Shown here: positions 25,444-34,499 of the stretch, in pieces
Numbering within the stretch: the first letter of the stretch is position 1
How the letters are laid out: each line of letters starts with the position of its first letter
Origin: Verrucomicrobiota bacterium
Lineage (GTDB): Bacteria; Verrucomicrobiota; Verrucomicrobiia; Verrucomicrobiales; DEV007
Reading direction: 5' to 3'
DNA length: 57,506 nt
Assembly (NCBI GenBank): GCA_030625775.1
Contig: DAOUQC010000020.1
Span: forward strand, 1-57,506
Position numbers and translations under genes: made by a program
The notes under the pieces: generated by a model
What the model saw: the letters and a program-made list of their open reading frames with translations, nothing else
The model's database searches: none
Told to the model about the DNA's origin: nothing

Positions 25444-26223
25444 CTATTTGACTTTACTTTCGACCACCAAGCCTTCCAATTTTTCGACCTGATCCTTCCA
25501 CTCCAGCCCATCCAGCCTGCCACTGACGACGTCCCTAACATAAACATCCTTTTGTTTACCGTCTACGAATACATAAACAATCACCCCCAGTACCTGGTCG
25601 GACAGTGATTTACCAACCCGGCCACTGTAACCTCCACTCAAGCTCTCCAGAGGAAAGGTCATATCGACATCGACTCGCTTCTTTGCTTCCAGCAAGTCTA
25701 TCTCCACTTCTCCACGAATCCTCTGAATCTTCCCCTTCTTGGGGCGCGGGTTGCCTAAAAGATGTTGATAGCCCATCTCCAGGTCGATAAAGTTTTCGAC
25801 AATCACATCACAGACCACCTTCATTTTTAATATTGATGCTGCCCCCCGGTTGGTCACACTGGTCGATACTTTCTGATTTGAGGTCATCAAATGCTTGTCA
25901 TGGTCCCCCCCCTTGCGCTTCTTTTTGCCATTATTCCCGCTGAAACTGACCGAATACCGCAATGCCAGACTCATCGCCTCGGGATGTTCGCTAATCCATT
26001 TTTTGATATAAGCCTGATCCTCAAGTGAAAACTGACGGGCTTTCACTGTAAATTCCTTACTGCCCCGGCGAATCATCACCGAATCACCGGAAAAACCGAG
26101 CAATTCAGCCTCCATCTCCCGACCTTTTGCATCTTTGAATGTACGAGCTACTGCAGAATCTGAGATCCCCAGTGAAAACAAACCTACAAGTGATAGAGAA
26201 AACCAAACATAATAATTTATCAT
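25444..26223 (-). CDS. Exported SHD1-domain protein
   Basis: The 259-residue protein has a signal peptide (about 1-26), then an SHD1-like domain at about residues 27-78 (RTFKDAKGREMEAELLGFSGDSVMIRR, with the closing FSLEDQAYIKKW). The rest (80-259) looks beta-rich and contains no motif I recognise. SHD1 was named in eukaryotic Sla1 proteins and is widespread in exported proteins of planctomycetes and Verrucomicrobia, where the role is unknown. It is convergent with the SGNH gene (4-bp gap) and divergent from ileS. Confidence 0.78.
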   Translation of the reverse strand: MINYYVWFSLSLVGLFSLGISDSAVARTFKDAKGREMEAELLGFSGDSVMIRRGSKEFTVKARQFSLEDQAYIKKWISEHPEAMSLALRYSVSFSGNNGKKKRKGGDHDKHLMTSNQKVSTSVTNRGAASILKMKVVCDVIVENFIDLEMGYQHLLGNPRPKKGKIQRIRGEVEIDLLEAKKRVDVDMTFPLESLSGGYSGRVGKSLSDQVLGVIVYVFVDGKQKDVYVRDVVSGRLDGLEWKDQVEKLEGLVVESKVK

Positions 26224-26372
26224 ACCTCATATATTAAGAATGCATTTACACTCTAATGTCAAGAATACCTTTTTTTCCTCCCTGCATATAGCCCTCACCG
26301 CCAGGCAATAATTGTCCGTTGTCCCTGATCTCCATAGGTGCTACCTTCCGCCGCCTTCCAGCAGGCCCGGCT

Positions 26373-29135
26373 ATGAGTGACAAAAAGAAGCAATCCAACA
26401 CCTACAAAGACAGTTTGAACCTTCCCCAAACGGATTTTCCGATGCGGGCGAATCTGGTCGAGCGGGAACCTCAACGTCTGGAAAATTGGGAAAACCAGGA
26501 TCTCTACCGTCAGATTGTCGATCAAAGAAAGGCAGAAAACGCTCCAACTTTCATCCTACACGACGGCCCCCCTTTTGCCAATGGCGACGTCCACATGGGT
26601 ACGGCACTGAACAAGGTGCTCAAGGATCTGGTCATCAAAAGCCGCTCGATGGCGGGTTATTATACCCCCTTCATCCCCGGTTGGGATTGTCATGGGCTGC
26701 CGATCGAATTCAAAGTGGTCGAAAAAACACGCGGTCTCGAGCCTGCTGAAATCCGGCGCCGCTCGGAGGAATACGCCCGTCGTTTTATCGATATCCAACG
26801 TCACTCCTTCCGCCGCCTCGGCGTGTTCGGGGACTGGCAAAACCCTTATCTCACCCTCGACCCCTCGTATGAAGCCGACGTGATCCGCACCTTTGCCTCG
26901 CTGGTCGAAAAAGATCTCGTCTATTGCAGCAAAAAACCCGTGCTATGGAGTTTTGGTGCCCAGACCGCCCTGGCCGAGGCCGAAGTGGAATATGAAGACC
27001 GCACGGATCCCGCCATCTTCGTCAAATTCCCAATCTCCAGTGGAGACCTGGCCGGCCAATCCTCCCTCGTCATCTGGACCACCACCCCCTGGACCTTGCC
27101 GGCCAACCTCGGCATCGCCCTGCAGTCTCGTTTTGAATATCTGCGAGCTACCTTCACTCACGCTGAATCCGGTCGCAGCGAAGACCTGATCATCGCCCGC
27201 CCGCTGCTGGAATCTTTCATCGCCAAAACCGGCTTCCGTCCGAGCGGTAAGGAACAAGCTGTCTCTGCCGCTGATCTGGAAGGCCACACTGCCGACCACC
27301 CACTGCTCGACCGCACATCCAAAATCATCCTCGCCGACTTTGTCACCGACGAAGCGGGAACCGGAGCGGTGCATGTCGCACCGGGCCACGGTTCTGATGA
27401 CTACGTTGCCGGTCTGCAAAATGACCTCGGCCTACTATCCCCCGTCGATGACCTCGGTAAATTCACCGACGAAGTTGGCATCGAGCAGCTGGTCGGCCTG
27501 CATGTATTCAAAGCCAACCCCATCGTCATCGAACTGCTGGAAGAAAAAGGCGCCCTCATCGCCCGGGAAGATTATCTGCACTCTTATCCCCATTGCTGGC
27601 GCTCAAAAACGCCGATTATTTTCCGCTCGGTGGAACAATTTTTCGTACGCATTGACTCGATCCGCGAAAAAGCCCTGGAGGAAATCGACAAGGTGGAATG
27701 GCTTCCCCACTGGGGCCGTAACCGCATCCGCGGCACGGTGGAATCCCGCCCCGACTGGTGCATCTCCCGCCAGCGCACCTGGGGAGTACCGCTACCTGTT
27801 TTTTTCCCCGCAGGCAAACCCGATGAACCGATCGTCGATGCAGGACTCGCCCGCAAGGTCGCCGACCTGACCGAAGATCAAGGCACCAACCTGTGGTTCG
27901 AAAAAGACGATGCCTGGTGGGCTGAACAACTCGATCTGCCCGCCGGCACCACCCGCTGCCACGACACTCTCGACGTGTGGATCGATTCCGGCAGCAGTCA
28001 TGTCGCCGTGCTCGACAAACGCCCCGAACTGCACACCCCCGCCGATCTCTACCTCGAAGCCACCGACCAACACCGCGGTTGGTTCCAATCCTCACTCATG
28101 CTCAGCGTCGCCCACCGCGGCATCGCGCCCTACAAAACTGTGATGACCCACGGCTTCGTGGTCGACAAAGATCGCAAAAAAATCTCCAAATCGGATGCCA
28201 AGAAAAAAGGCAAGCCGATGGATGCCGCCCACTTCTACAACCAGTACGGCGCCGACATCCTGCGCCTCTGGGTCAGCAGCGTCGATTGGCAAAACGAAGT
28301 GCCCTTTGACGAAAACCTCTTTAAACAAACTGCCGACACCTATCGACGAATCCGCAACACCCTGCGAATCCTACTGGGCAATCTCCACGACTTCGATGCC
28401 GATACCCAGTCCGTTGAAAACAAAGACCTCACCCTCATCGATCGCTGGATCCTCGAGCGCCTGCATGTGGTCACCCGGGAGTGCATCGAAGCCTACGGAA
28501 AATACGAATTCCGCAAAGTCTTCAATACCCTCAACCAATTCTGTGCCGTTGATCTCAGTAGCCTTTACATCGACATCACCAAAGACCGCATGTACTGCGA
28601 AGCCACCGACTCGGCAAAACGACGAGCCACCCAAACCGCCATGGCCCGGGTGTTTGAAAGCCTGACTCGTCTAATGGCTCCGATCCTCGTTTACACTGCC
28701 GACGAAGCCTGGGAATTTCTTGGCCGAGAAAAGTCAATCCACCTGCAGAAGTTCCCCGCAGCCGACCCGGCATTTGCCAGTGGTGACAAAGCTGCGACCC
28801 CCGTTGTCGAAGAACTGCTCAAACTGCGAACCTGCATCCAGCAGGAAATCGAAGATGCCCGGCAGAAAAAACTCATCGGCAGTAATCTCGAAGCCCGGGT
28901 GAGTCTGGACATTCCAGAAAATGCCACCCTCGAAACTATCCTCGATGACCAGGCTACGGCAGAGGAATTCCTCATCGTCAGTGATCTCACCATCAAACGC
29001 AATCGTGATACCCTGGTGGCAACTATCAGCAAAACAGACAATGGTAAATGTGCCCGCTGCTGGCGCCATGAAAAGACGGTTGGAAAAATCGAATCCCACA
29101 GCGACCTCTGTGAACGCTGCGCCGATGTGGTATGA
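26373..29135 (+). CDS. ileS: Isoleucyl-tRNA synthetase
   Basis: This class I synthetase charges tRNA-Ile. I use the ATG at 26373 (MSDKKK) because the 18 codons upstream encode an unlikely tail. The 920-residue protein has the HIGH-type motif in FANGDVHMGTALNK, the editing-domain signature VIWTTTPWTLPANLG, the KMSKS-type motif KISKSDAKKKG and a C-terminal zinc module CARCW...CERC. The length matches bacterial IleS. It is followed by lspA after 119 bp, a frequent neighbour pair in bacteria. Confidence 0.97.
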   Translation: MSDKKKQSNTYKDSLNLPQTDFPMRANLVEREPQRLENWENQDLYRQIVDQRKAENAPTFILHDGPPFANGDVHMGTALNKVLKDLVIKSRSMAGYYTPFIPGWDCHGLPIEFKVVEKTRGLEPAEIRRRSEEYARRFIDIQRHSFRRLGVFGDWQNPYLTLDPSYEADVIRTFASLVEKDLVYCSKKPVLWSFGAQTALAEAEVEYEDRTDPAIFVKFPISSGDLAGQSSLVIWTTTPWTLPANLGIALQSRFEYLRATFTHAESGRSEDLIIARPLLESFIAKTGFRPSGKEQAVSAADLEGHTADHPLLDRTSKIILADFVTDEAGTGAVHVAPGHGSDDYVAGLQNDLGLLSPVDDLGKFTDEVGIEQLVGLHVFKANPIVIELLEEKGALIAREDYLHSYPHCWRSKTPIIFRSVEQFFVRIDSIREKALEEIDKVEWLPHWGRNRIRGTVESRPDWCISRQRTWGVPLPVFFPAGKPDEPIVDAGLARKVADLTEDQGTNLWFEKDDAWWAEQLDLPAGTTRCHDTLDVWIDSGSSHVAVLDKRPELHTPADLYLEATDQHRGWFQSSLMLSVAHRGIAPYKTVMTHGFVVDKDRKKISKSDAKKKGKPMDAAHFYNQYGADILRLWVSSVDWQNEVPFDENLFKQTADTYRRIRNTLRILLGNLHDFDADTQSVENKDLTLIDRWILERLHVVTRECIEAYGKYEFRKVFNTLNQFCAVDLSSLYIDITKDRMYCEATDSAKRRATQTAMARVFESLTRLMAPILVYTADEAWEFLGREKSIHLQKFPAADPAFASGDKAATPVVEELLKLRTCIQQEIEDARQKKLIGSNLEARVSLDIPENATLETILDDQATAEEFLIVSDLTIKRNRDTLVATISKTDNGKCARCWRHEKTVGKIESHSDLCERCADVV

Positions 29136-29254
29136 TAAAGAAAAAGGCAGCCTGGGCATCCTGCCCATGATTATCACCCAAAATTCCAGCTACACCAAAA
29201 CACCCTAAATTTCATCCTCCACGATATTTCTAAATATCCGGTCGAATACCGCCG

Positions 29255-29755
29255 ATGAAAAAATACCTGCTCACCCTCGCACTCCCGCTTTACCTGCTCG
29301 ATCAAGTCACCAAGTGGCTCGTCATTCGTCAGTTCCCACACGAAACCTACCGTGGAGAGGAAATTGCCCTCATCCCCGGTTTTTTCAATCTCGTCCGGGT
29401 GCATAACACCGGCATGGCCTTTGGTCATTTCAACAACTCACCATACGCCAATCTCGCTTTTGGCGCCGTAGCCATCTCCGCCCTGGTTGCCATCACGGTT
29501 CTATGGAAACGCAATGCCTTCCCCACCATCCCCTCCAAACTTGCCGCCACCCTGTTGGTTTCCGGCATCCTTGGAAACCTCACCGACCGACTGATGCCCG
29601 GTCGTGGTTACGTCGTTGACTTCCTCGATTTTTATATCGGCACCCGTCACTGGCCCTCCTTCAACGTCGCCGACTCCTGCATCAGCGTCGCTGCCGTCCT
29701 GCTCATCATCTCCGCTTTTTTCCCGGGGCCTGCGGGAGATATTGACAAGGAGTAA
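29255..29755 (+). CDS. lspA: Lipoprotein signal peptidase (signal peptidase II)
   Basis: This inner-membrane aspartic protease cleaves signal peptides of diacylated prolipoproteins. The 166-residue protein has four hydrophobic segments and both catalytic aspartates: Asp111 in ILGNLTDRL and Asp140 in FNVADSCI. The conserved HNTGMAFG precedes them. It follows ileS and is 21 bp upstream of the rhodanese gene, so the three may be co-transcribed. Confidence 0.95.
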   Translation: MKKYLLTLALPLYLLDQVTKWLVIRQFPHETYRGEEIALIPGFFNLVRVHNTGMAFGHFNNSPYANLAFGAVAISALVAITVLWKRNAFPTIPSKLAATLLVSGILGNLTDRLMPGRGYVVDFLDFYIGTRHWPSFNVADSCISVAAVLLIISAFFPGPAGDIDKE

Positions 29756-29776
29756 TCGCCCATATCCACTGCCAGC

Positions 29777-30343
29777 ATGTCCCGCAAATCCCTCATCTGG
29801 ATCCTCAGCATTATCGCTGTCACTGCTGCCCTGATCAAACTCGAACATTGCAGCTATGCCCAGCTCAGCAAACCCCTGACCATGGAAGGCATCACCAATA
29901 AAATCATTTCTAAATTCACCCGGGTTCAACACATCACCACCAGTGATCTTGCCACCCTGCTCAATCAGCCTGATAAAAAAAATACCACCCTGCTCATCGA
30001 CAGCCGGGCCCCTGGGGAATTTGAAATCAGTCACCTGTCAGGCGCTGAAAATCTCCAGACTCCCGCCGAGGTGAAAGCTTATCTGACTACCCTCCCCCAG
30101 CCACCCGAACGCATCATTGTTTACTGTTCCGTCGGCTACCGCTCAGCCGACCTCACCACCCGAATCCAGGACGAAAAGATCACCGGCATCCCTACCCAGA
30201 ATCTGCTTGGCTCTATTTTTTCCTGGGCCAACGAAGAACGCCCTCTCGTTAATGACAAGGACAAAACCACTGACAAGGTCCACCCCTATAATAAAAAATG
30301 GGGACAACTGCTCAAAGCCGAGCACCGGGCCGAAGTGGATTAG
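29777..30343 (+). CDS. Membrane-anchored rhodanese-domain protein
   Basis: The 188-residue protein has an N-terminal hydrophobic anchor (about residues 5-22) and a rhodanese domain with LLIDSRAPGEFEISHLSGAEN and the active-site cysteine in IVYCSVGYRSADL. Rhodaneses move sulfane sulfur, or bind it in regulatory forms. The CSVGYR loop is of the single-domain GlpE/PspE type. It lies 21 bp after lspA and probably acts outside the cytoplasm. Confidence 0.82.
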   Translation: MSRKSLIWILSIIAVTAALIKLEHCSYAQLSKPLTMEGITNKIISKFTRVQHITTSDLATLLNQPDKKNTTLLIDSRAPGEFEISHLSGAENLQTPAEVKAYLTTLPQPPERIIVYCSVGYRSADLTTRIQDEKITGIPTQNLLGSIFSWANEERPLVNDKDKTTDKVHPYNKKWGQLLKAEHRAEVD

Positions 30344-30364
30344 ACTGTAGGTTTTTTATCCCGC

Positions 30365-31645
30365 CTATTTCACCTTCGCTACTTGCTTGAGCCTCAAGGC
30401 ATTCAGCTTGATGAATCCTGTCGCGTCATCCTGATTGTAGGACTCCGTCGCATCGGCCTCCATCGTTGCGACGTTTTCATCATACAGGCTCAAAGGCGAA
30501 CGCACTCCGGCCGCCATCACATTGCCCTTATAAAGTTTCACCTTCACCTCCCCACTCACCCGCTGCTGACTGTCCGTCACCAGAGTCTGCAAAGTTTCAC
30601 GCTCCGGCGCAAACCAGAAGCCATTGTAAACCAATTGTGCGTATTTCGAGATCAACGAATCACGCAGCAACATCACCTCCCGATCCATCGTCAGACTCTC
30701 CATCTGACGATGAGCCTGGAAAAGAATCGAGCCACCCGGTGTTTCATACACCCCACGGCTTTTCATGCCCACAAAACGGTTTTCGACCATGTCGATCCGA
30801 CCGATCCCATGTTTTCCTCCCAGGGAATTCAAAATCTTCATCACTCCGTAAGGTGACAGCAGAGTGTAACCATCCGATTCCCCTTGGGCAGCAATGCCGT
30901 ATTTCCCCAATAAATCCGCCAAACCCTCAAGTTTTAGCCCGATGCAATTACCCTTCTCAAACAATAGCTGTAGATACTCTGAAGCATCAGGTGCATCCTC
31001 CGGAGACACGCTCAACACATACATATCACGTGATTCCTCCGCAGTGGCATCAAACCAGGGGTCTTCGAGTACTCCGCTCTCAAAACTGATGTGAAGCAGA
31101 TTCCTGTCCATGCTGTAAGATTTTGCTGCAGAAGCCTGCACGGGAATATTTTCTTTTTTTGCGTATTCAATCATTTCCGCCCTGCCTGGAAAATCATCAC
31201 GGAATCTCTGCGTCCTCCAGGGAGCAATGATCTCCAGTTCCGGCATCAGCGAAGCCGCACTCAGCTCAAAACGCACCTGGTCATTGCCTTTGCCCGTCGC
31301 TCCGTGAGCCACCGCAAAAGCCCCCTCTTCACGCGCCACCCGCACCATCCCTGCAGCGATGCAAGGACGTGCAATACTCGTTCCCAGCAAATATTGACCT
31401 TCGTAAATCGCCCCCGCCTGGAACATCGGGTAGATATAATCCCTGGCAAAATCCTCCTTCAGATCATCGACAATGCATTTGGAGGCCCCGGTCGCCAATG
31501 CCTTTTCCTCCAATCCGTCCAGTTCCTCTTCCTGGCCAACGTCCGCACAATAAGCAATCATCTCGGCGTCATAGACATCCTTGAGCCATTTCAACAACAC
31601 CGAGGTATCAAGACCACCGGAATAAGCCACCACAATTTTTTTCAT
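30365..31645 (-). CDS. argG: Argininosuccinate synthase
   Basis: This enzyme joins citrulline and aspartate with ATP in arginine synthesis. The 426-residue protein starts with the P-loop-like pyrophosphatase motif [10 protein letters not shown] (about residues 7-16) and includes [14 protein letters not shown], which marks the family. Both it and the total length match bacterial ArgG. It stands alone here, convergent with the rhodanese gene, with no other arg genes nearby. Confidence 0.96.
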   Translation of the reverse strand: MKKIVVAYSGGLDTSVLLKWLKDVYDAEMIAYCADVGQEEELDGLEEKALATGASKCIVDDLKEDFARDYIYPMFQAGAIYEGQYLLGTSIARPCIAAGMVRVAREEGAFAVAHGATGKGNDQVRFELSAASLMPELEIIAPWRTQRFRDDFPGRAEMIEYAKKENIPVQASAAKSYSMDRNLLHISFESGVLEDPWFDATAEESRDMYVLSVSPEDAPDASEYLQLLFEKGNCIGLKLEGLADLLGKYGIAAQGESDGYTLLSPYGVMKILNSLGGKHGIGRIDMVENRFVGMKSRGVYETPGGSILFQAHRQMESLTMDREVMLLRDSLISKYAQLVYNGFWFAPERETLQTLVTDSQQRVSGEVKVKLYKGNVMAAGVRSPLSLYDENVATMEADATESYNQDDATGFIKLNALRLKQVAKVK

Positions 31646-31792
31646 ATTACTAAAAGAGATTCACGGGTTCACCAAAATCCTGCTTAAATCAGAGAAATTT
31701 CCCTGAGCAGTAAAAGCGCCACACCATAGCCATCTTCACCTCTATTTCAAACACCCGCGCAAAAAGAAGCCGTGTTAAATCCCATCCCGTAG

Positions 31793-31851
31793 GACAGAAC
31801 TCCGATTCTGTCATTACAGAGCAGCCCTGAATCGCTCTAACAAATATGGAA
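31793..31851. repeat. Dispersed repeat, copy 1
   Basis: It begins with the palindrome GACAGAACTCCGATTCTGTC (7-bp arms, 6-base loop) at 31793-31812 and ends with ACAAATATGGAA at 31840-31851. The same two blocks occur at 47661-47718 at nearly the same distance. The flanking bases G before and ATT after the palindrome are also shared. Confidence 0.88.
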
Positions 31852-31910
31852 ATTTGTTCCACCGTCAATACACCAAGTGGGCCTGAGCCGGAGGCCCATA
31901 ACAATAAATA

Positions 31911-31946
31911 AAAAAAGCCCCGCAACTCATTGAGCTACGGGGCTTT
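31911..31946 (-). terminator. Rho-independent terminator of the tRNA gene
   Basis: Read on the minus strand, the 9-bp stem AAAGCCCCG/CGGGGCTTT is followed by a T run. It lies 5 bp after the encoded CCA end of the initiator tRNA. Confidence 0.9.
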
Positions 31947-31951
31947 AAAAT

Positions 31952-32028
<77 letters not shown>

Positions 32029-32033
32029 TTTGG

Positions 32034-32061
32034 ACTATGCGCGGGAAATGAAAAGTCGCAA
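32034..32061 (-). promoter_or_regulatory. Possible promoter of the initiator tRNA
   Basis: On the minus strand TTGCGA (32056-32061) and CATAGT (32034-32039) are 16 bp apart. The -10 box ends 5 bp before the tRNA 5' end. The fit to the consensus is modest. Confidence 0.35.
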
Positions 32062-32283
32062 GTTCTTTTTAGAAGCTTGCTACTGTATGATGACGCGAAG
32101 CAAATGCAGAAAGGAACAGCGACTGAAAATAGTAATACGCTGATTGCTCCGATAACGATTTACTTCTGGCAACAAATTCATAATCCCGTCACAAAATTTG
32201 CGTAAAAGCAGTTTCACCAATACCTTTTCCCAGGGATTACAACCAAGAGCCATTCAAAGGAATATTAAATCAGGAGCCCCCAA

Positions 32284-33024
32284 ATGAAAAAATACCACGT
32301 CATCATCCTAACACTGATAGCCACATTTGCGCTCACTCCCCTCCTCGTTGCTGTTTACCTGTCAAGCTCAGGGAACAAAGAACCCAGCTATGTGAAAATT
32401 TTCAATGGTTTTGATTTGAAAGATTGGGATGGCGACCCTGATTTCTGGAGAGTTGAAGACGGTAATCTTATCGGAGAAACCAGTCCTAGCCATGAGCTCA
32501 AACACAGCACCTACATCCTCTGGAAAAAACAACAGGCCCAGGATTTTGAGCTCAAGTTGGAATTCCGGCTCACTGGAGGAAACAGTGGAATCCAGTATCG
32601 CTCTGAGGTAGGCGAAGGTGAACGTTGGAGCGATGTCAGAGGTTACCAGGCCGATCTCGACGCCCAAGATCAATGGACGGGGATCCTCTACGAGTGCGGC
32701 ATGCGCAAATTTCTCGCCTTACGCGGCCAGAAAGTGCTCATCGAAGAAGACGGTAAATCCGAAATAGTGGGATCACTAGGTGATCCCGAAAAGCTCAAGG
32801 AAAAAATTCTCCATAAAGACTGGAATGAATACCATATCATTGCCCGGGGCGACCACTTGCTTCATCTCATCAATGGCCAAATCATGGTCGATGTCCGGGA
32901 CCGGGAAAGCAATCGTATCAAATCAGGATATCTAGGATTCCAACTGCACCAGGGCCCCCCCATGAAAATCGAATTCAAGAATATTCGTTTGAAAAATTAC
33001 CCACAAACACCTGCCGACCAGTGA
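32284..33024 (+). CDS. DUF1080 (3-keto-disaccharide hydrolase-like) protein
   Basis: This 246-residue protein has an N-terminal hydrophobic segment (about 7-27, signal peptide or anchor). A DUF1080 domain covers most of the rest: FNGFDLKDWDGDPDFWRVEDGNLIGE, FELKLEFRLTGGNSGIQYRSE, RGYQADLD, and the closing SGYLGFQLHQGPPMKIEFKNIRLK. DUF1080 proteins have a concanavalin-like fold, some hydrolyse 3-keto-glycosides, and they are highly expanded in planctomycetes and Verrucomicrobia. A relaxed carbohydrate-related role outside the cytoplasm is likely. Confidence 0.9.
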   Translation: MKKYHVIILTLIATFALTPLLVAVYLSSSGNKEPSYVKIFNGFDLKDWDGDPDFWRVEDGNLIGETSPSHELKHSTYILWKKQQAQDFELKLEFRLTGGNSGIQYRSEVGEGERWSDVRGYQADLDAQDQWTGILYECGMRKFLALRGQKVLIEEDGKSEIVGSLGDPEKLKEKILHKDWNEYHIIARGDHLLHLINGQIMVDVRDRESNRIKSGYLGFQLHQGPPMKIEFKNIRLKNYPQTPADQ

Positions 33025-33037
33025 AAAGGTATTTATA

Positions 33038-33350
33038 GTGAAAACGGAACCGTCCACGTCCATCCCTACTCTACACCACCCCCTTGGCCCCTTTCGTCTC
33101 ACCCTGTATGGTCTCGGCACCATCCTCGGCGCCGGCATTGTACGTGCTCACCGGTGAAGCCGCCTTTGTCGAAAAGGGAACCGGGCAGCCTCCCTCTCGT
33201 TATTTATCCTTAGACGCAGCGAAGCAGCCAATCCTCCCACAAGTGAAAGCCAAAACGATCATTTTACTTGCCCCCGCTAGGATACCTCTCATCGGATTCC
33301 TGCTCTGCATCCTCTTCCTTGCACTCAATTTCTGGCTCTCTTTTTCCTGA
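33038..33350 (+). pseudogene. Amino-acid permease (APC) remnant
   Basis: The frame starting at GTG 33038 encodes LTLYGLGTILGAGI, the first transmembrane motif of APC amino-acid permeases, and stops soon after. Skipping one base at 33140 gives YVLTGEAA, the normal continuation of that motif, in another frame. That frame runs to 33350 and ends in a hydrophobic helix (IGFLLCILFLALNFWL) that could be the last helix of such a protein. The roughly 300 residues in between are missing, so this looks like a deleted and frameshifted permease. The C-terminal origin is less certain. Confidence 0.65.
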
Positions 33351-33361
33351 AGCCTCACTCC

Positions 33362-34414
33362 CTAGGGCCTCTCGGAAAAATCCTTCCACTGCTTTTCTGT
33401 AAAAACCTTATCAACCTGACCCGGGTGAATCAGTATGCGGAATTCAAAAGGCAACTCCTTTCCGGCCTCCAGCGTATAGGGACCTGTAAAAAGCGGGGCG
33501 TGATGAAACTCATGAGGCATCGCTGCAATATGCCACGGAGAGGGATGCCGCAAGTTCTCCGGGTGATCCATAATAGTCACACCTCCCGTCTTTCCATCTG
33601 ACATATCGAGAGTCAAGTCCACCCAGCGGGCAGGTTTACCATGCAATGGCTCAAGACTCTTCCTTGACTCCTTATTAATGGAGTCTGCTTTGCTGGCGAC
33701 CGTAGCCCCCTCGCTGTTAGAAACCGTCCATGTGGAATACTTCTCGTGACCAGCCACTCGGAATTGCAGCCCCGCATAACCGCCGAACCACTTACCATCC
33801 TCCTCACCCTCTATCGGTGTGCGGTCCAGAACCGCCCCTTTGGCCCCGGCGGTAAAAACCCCTCGCCACTCAATCCCGTAATTGCCCTTTTCATCTGGAG
33901 CACTAACTTCAATAATACGCTTCTCGCTAAGATCTGCAGGCTCTCCCGGCGGATGGTAATTCAACTTCAGTTCGAAGCGTGCCGAAAAATTGTCTCTGGC
34001 AAGCACCTTCACGGCTGTCACATCGGTGTGTCCCATTATTTTGTCCGGCCAGCGTTTTTCCCCATCAGGCCAAGTCCAATACCCCTCCAATCCGTTGATC
34101 TTTTTCCAGGCAAAACGCAGGCCTCGATGCCAGAGATGATCACCCGGACGCAGGTCAGTCAGTACCGCACCATCCATGGTCGCCAGGGGATGAAAATAAG
34201 GACAGCCCTTTTCCTCGCCATCCTGCAGATGATTGAACTGCCAGACAATCCTGTCGCCAGTCATCAAAGCCAGCGAAGCTGCAGTTTTTTTCCAGGCAAG
34301 CCCCTGTTTCCCTTTCTCTATTTCTGCCGCAGGCAAAGACAACACCGAACCAAAAATCCCCACCCCTAGCACAAGTAGAGTCAGATACCATAATCGTTTG
34401 TCCTGTCGTTTCAT
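33362..34414 (-). CDS. DUF6807/PmoA-like exported protein
   Basis: I use the ATG at 34414 because it gives a clean signal peptide (MKRQDKRLWYLTLLVLGVGIFG). The 350-residue protein contains the block LRPGDHLWHRGLRFAWKKINGLEGYW, with its HxWHRG core, and later HPENLRHPSPWH, typical of the family annotated as PmoA-like or DUF6807. This family is found next to sugar-degradation genes in PVC and Bacteroidota; the enzyme activity is not established. It diverges from the heme-binding protein gene with an 85-bp spacer that holds a heptad-like tract. Confidence 0.82.
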   Translation of the reverse strand: MKRQDKRLWYLTLLVLGVGIFGSVLSLPAAEIEKGKQGLAWKKTAASLALMTGDRIVWQFNHLQDGEEKGCPYFHPLATMDGAVLTDLRPGDHLWHRGLRFAWKKINGLEGYWTWPDGEKRWPDKIMGHTDVTAVKVLARDNFSARFELKLNYHPPGEPADLSEKRIIEVSAPDEKGNYGIEWRGVFTAGAKGAVLDRTPIEGEEDGKWFGGYAGLQFRVAGHEKYSTWTVSNSEGATVASKADSINKESRKSLEPLHGKPARWVDLTLDMSDGKTGGVTIMDHPENLRHPSPWHIAAMPHEFHHAPLFTGPYTLEAGKELPFEFRILIHPGQVDKVFTEKQWKDFSERP

Positions 34415-34499
34415 GGTGCTAAGTTCTATCCAAATACGCCCGCTGACAATTCTTAATTCTATCTCCTGTTTCTTAATTCCCATTCCCCACCCTCCAAGT

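Larger units (their letters stand above)
31646..31951. other. 306-bp gap with a dispersed repeat, a hairpin and a terminator
   Basis: No supported gene. It holds copy 1 of the palindromic dispersed repeat (31793-31851), a short hairpin GGGCCT/AGGCCC (31879-31897) and the tRNA terminator. The promoter of argG should also lie here, but I could not define it. Confidence 0.55.

Noticed and set aside
26224-26372. Possible T-box or other riboswitch before ileS
   Set aside because: I could not find the conserved T-box sequence or a specifier stem, and T-boxes are not expected in this phylum.
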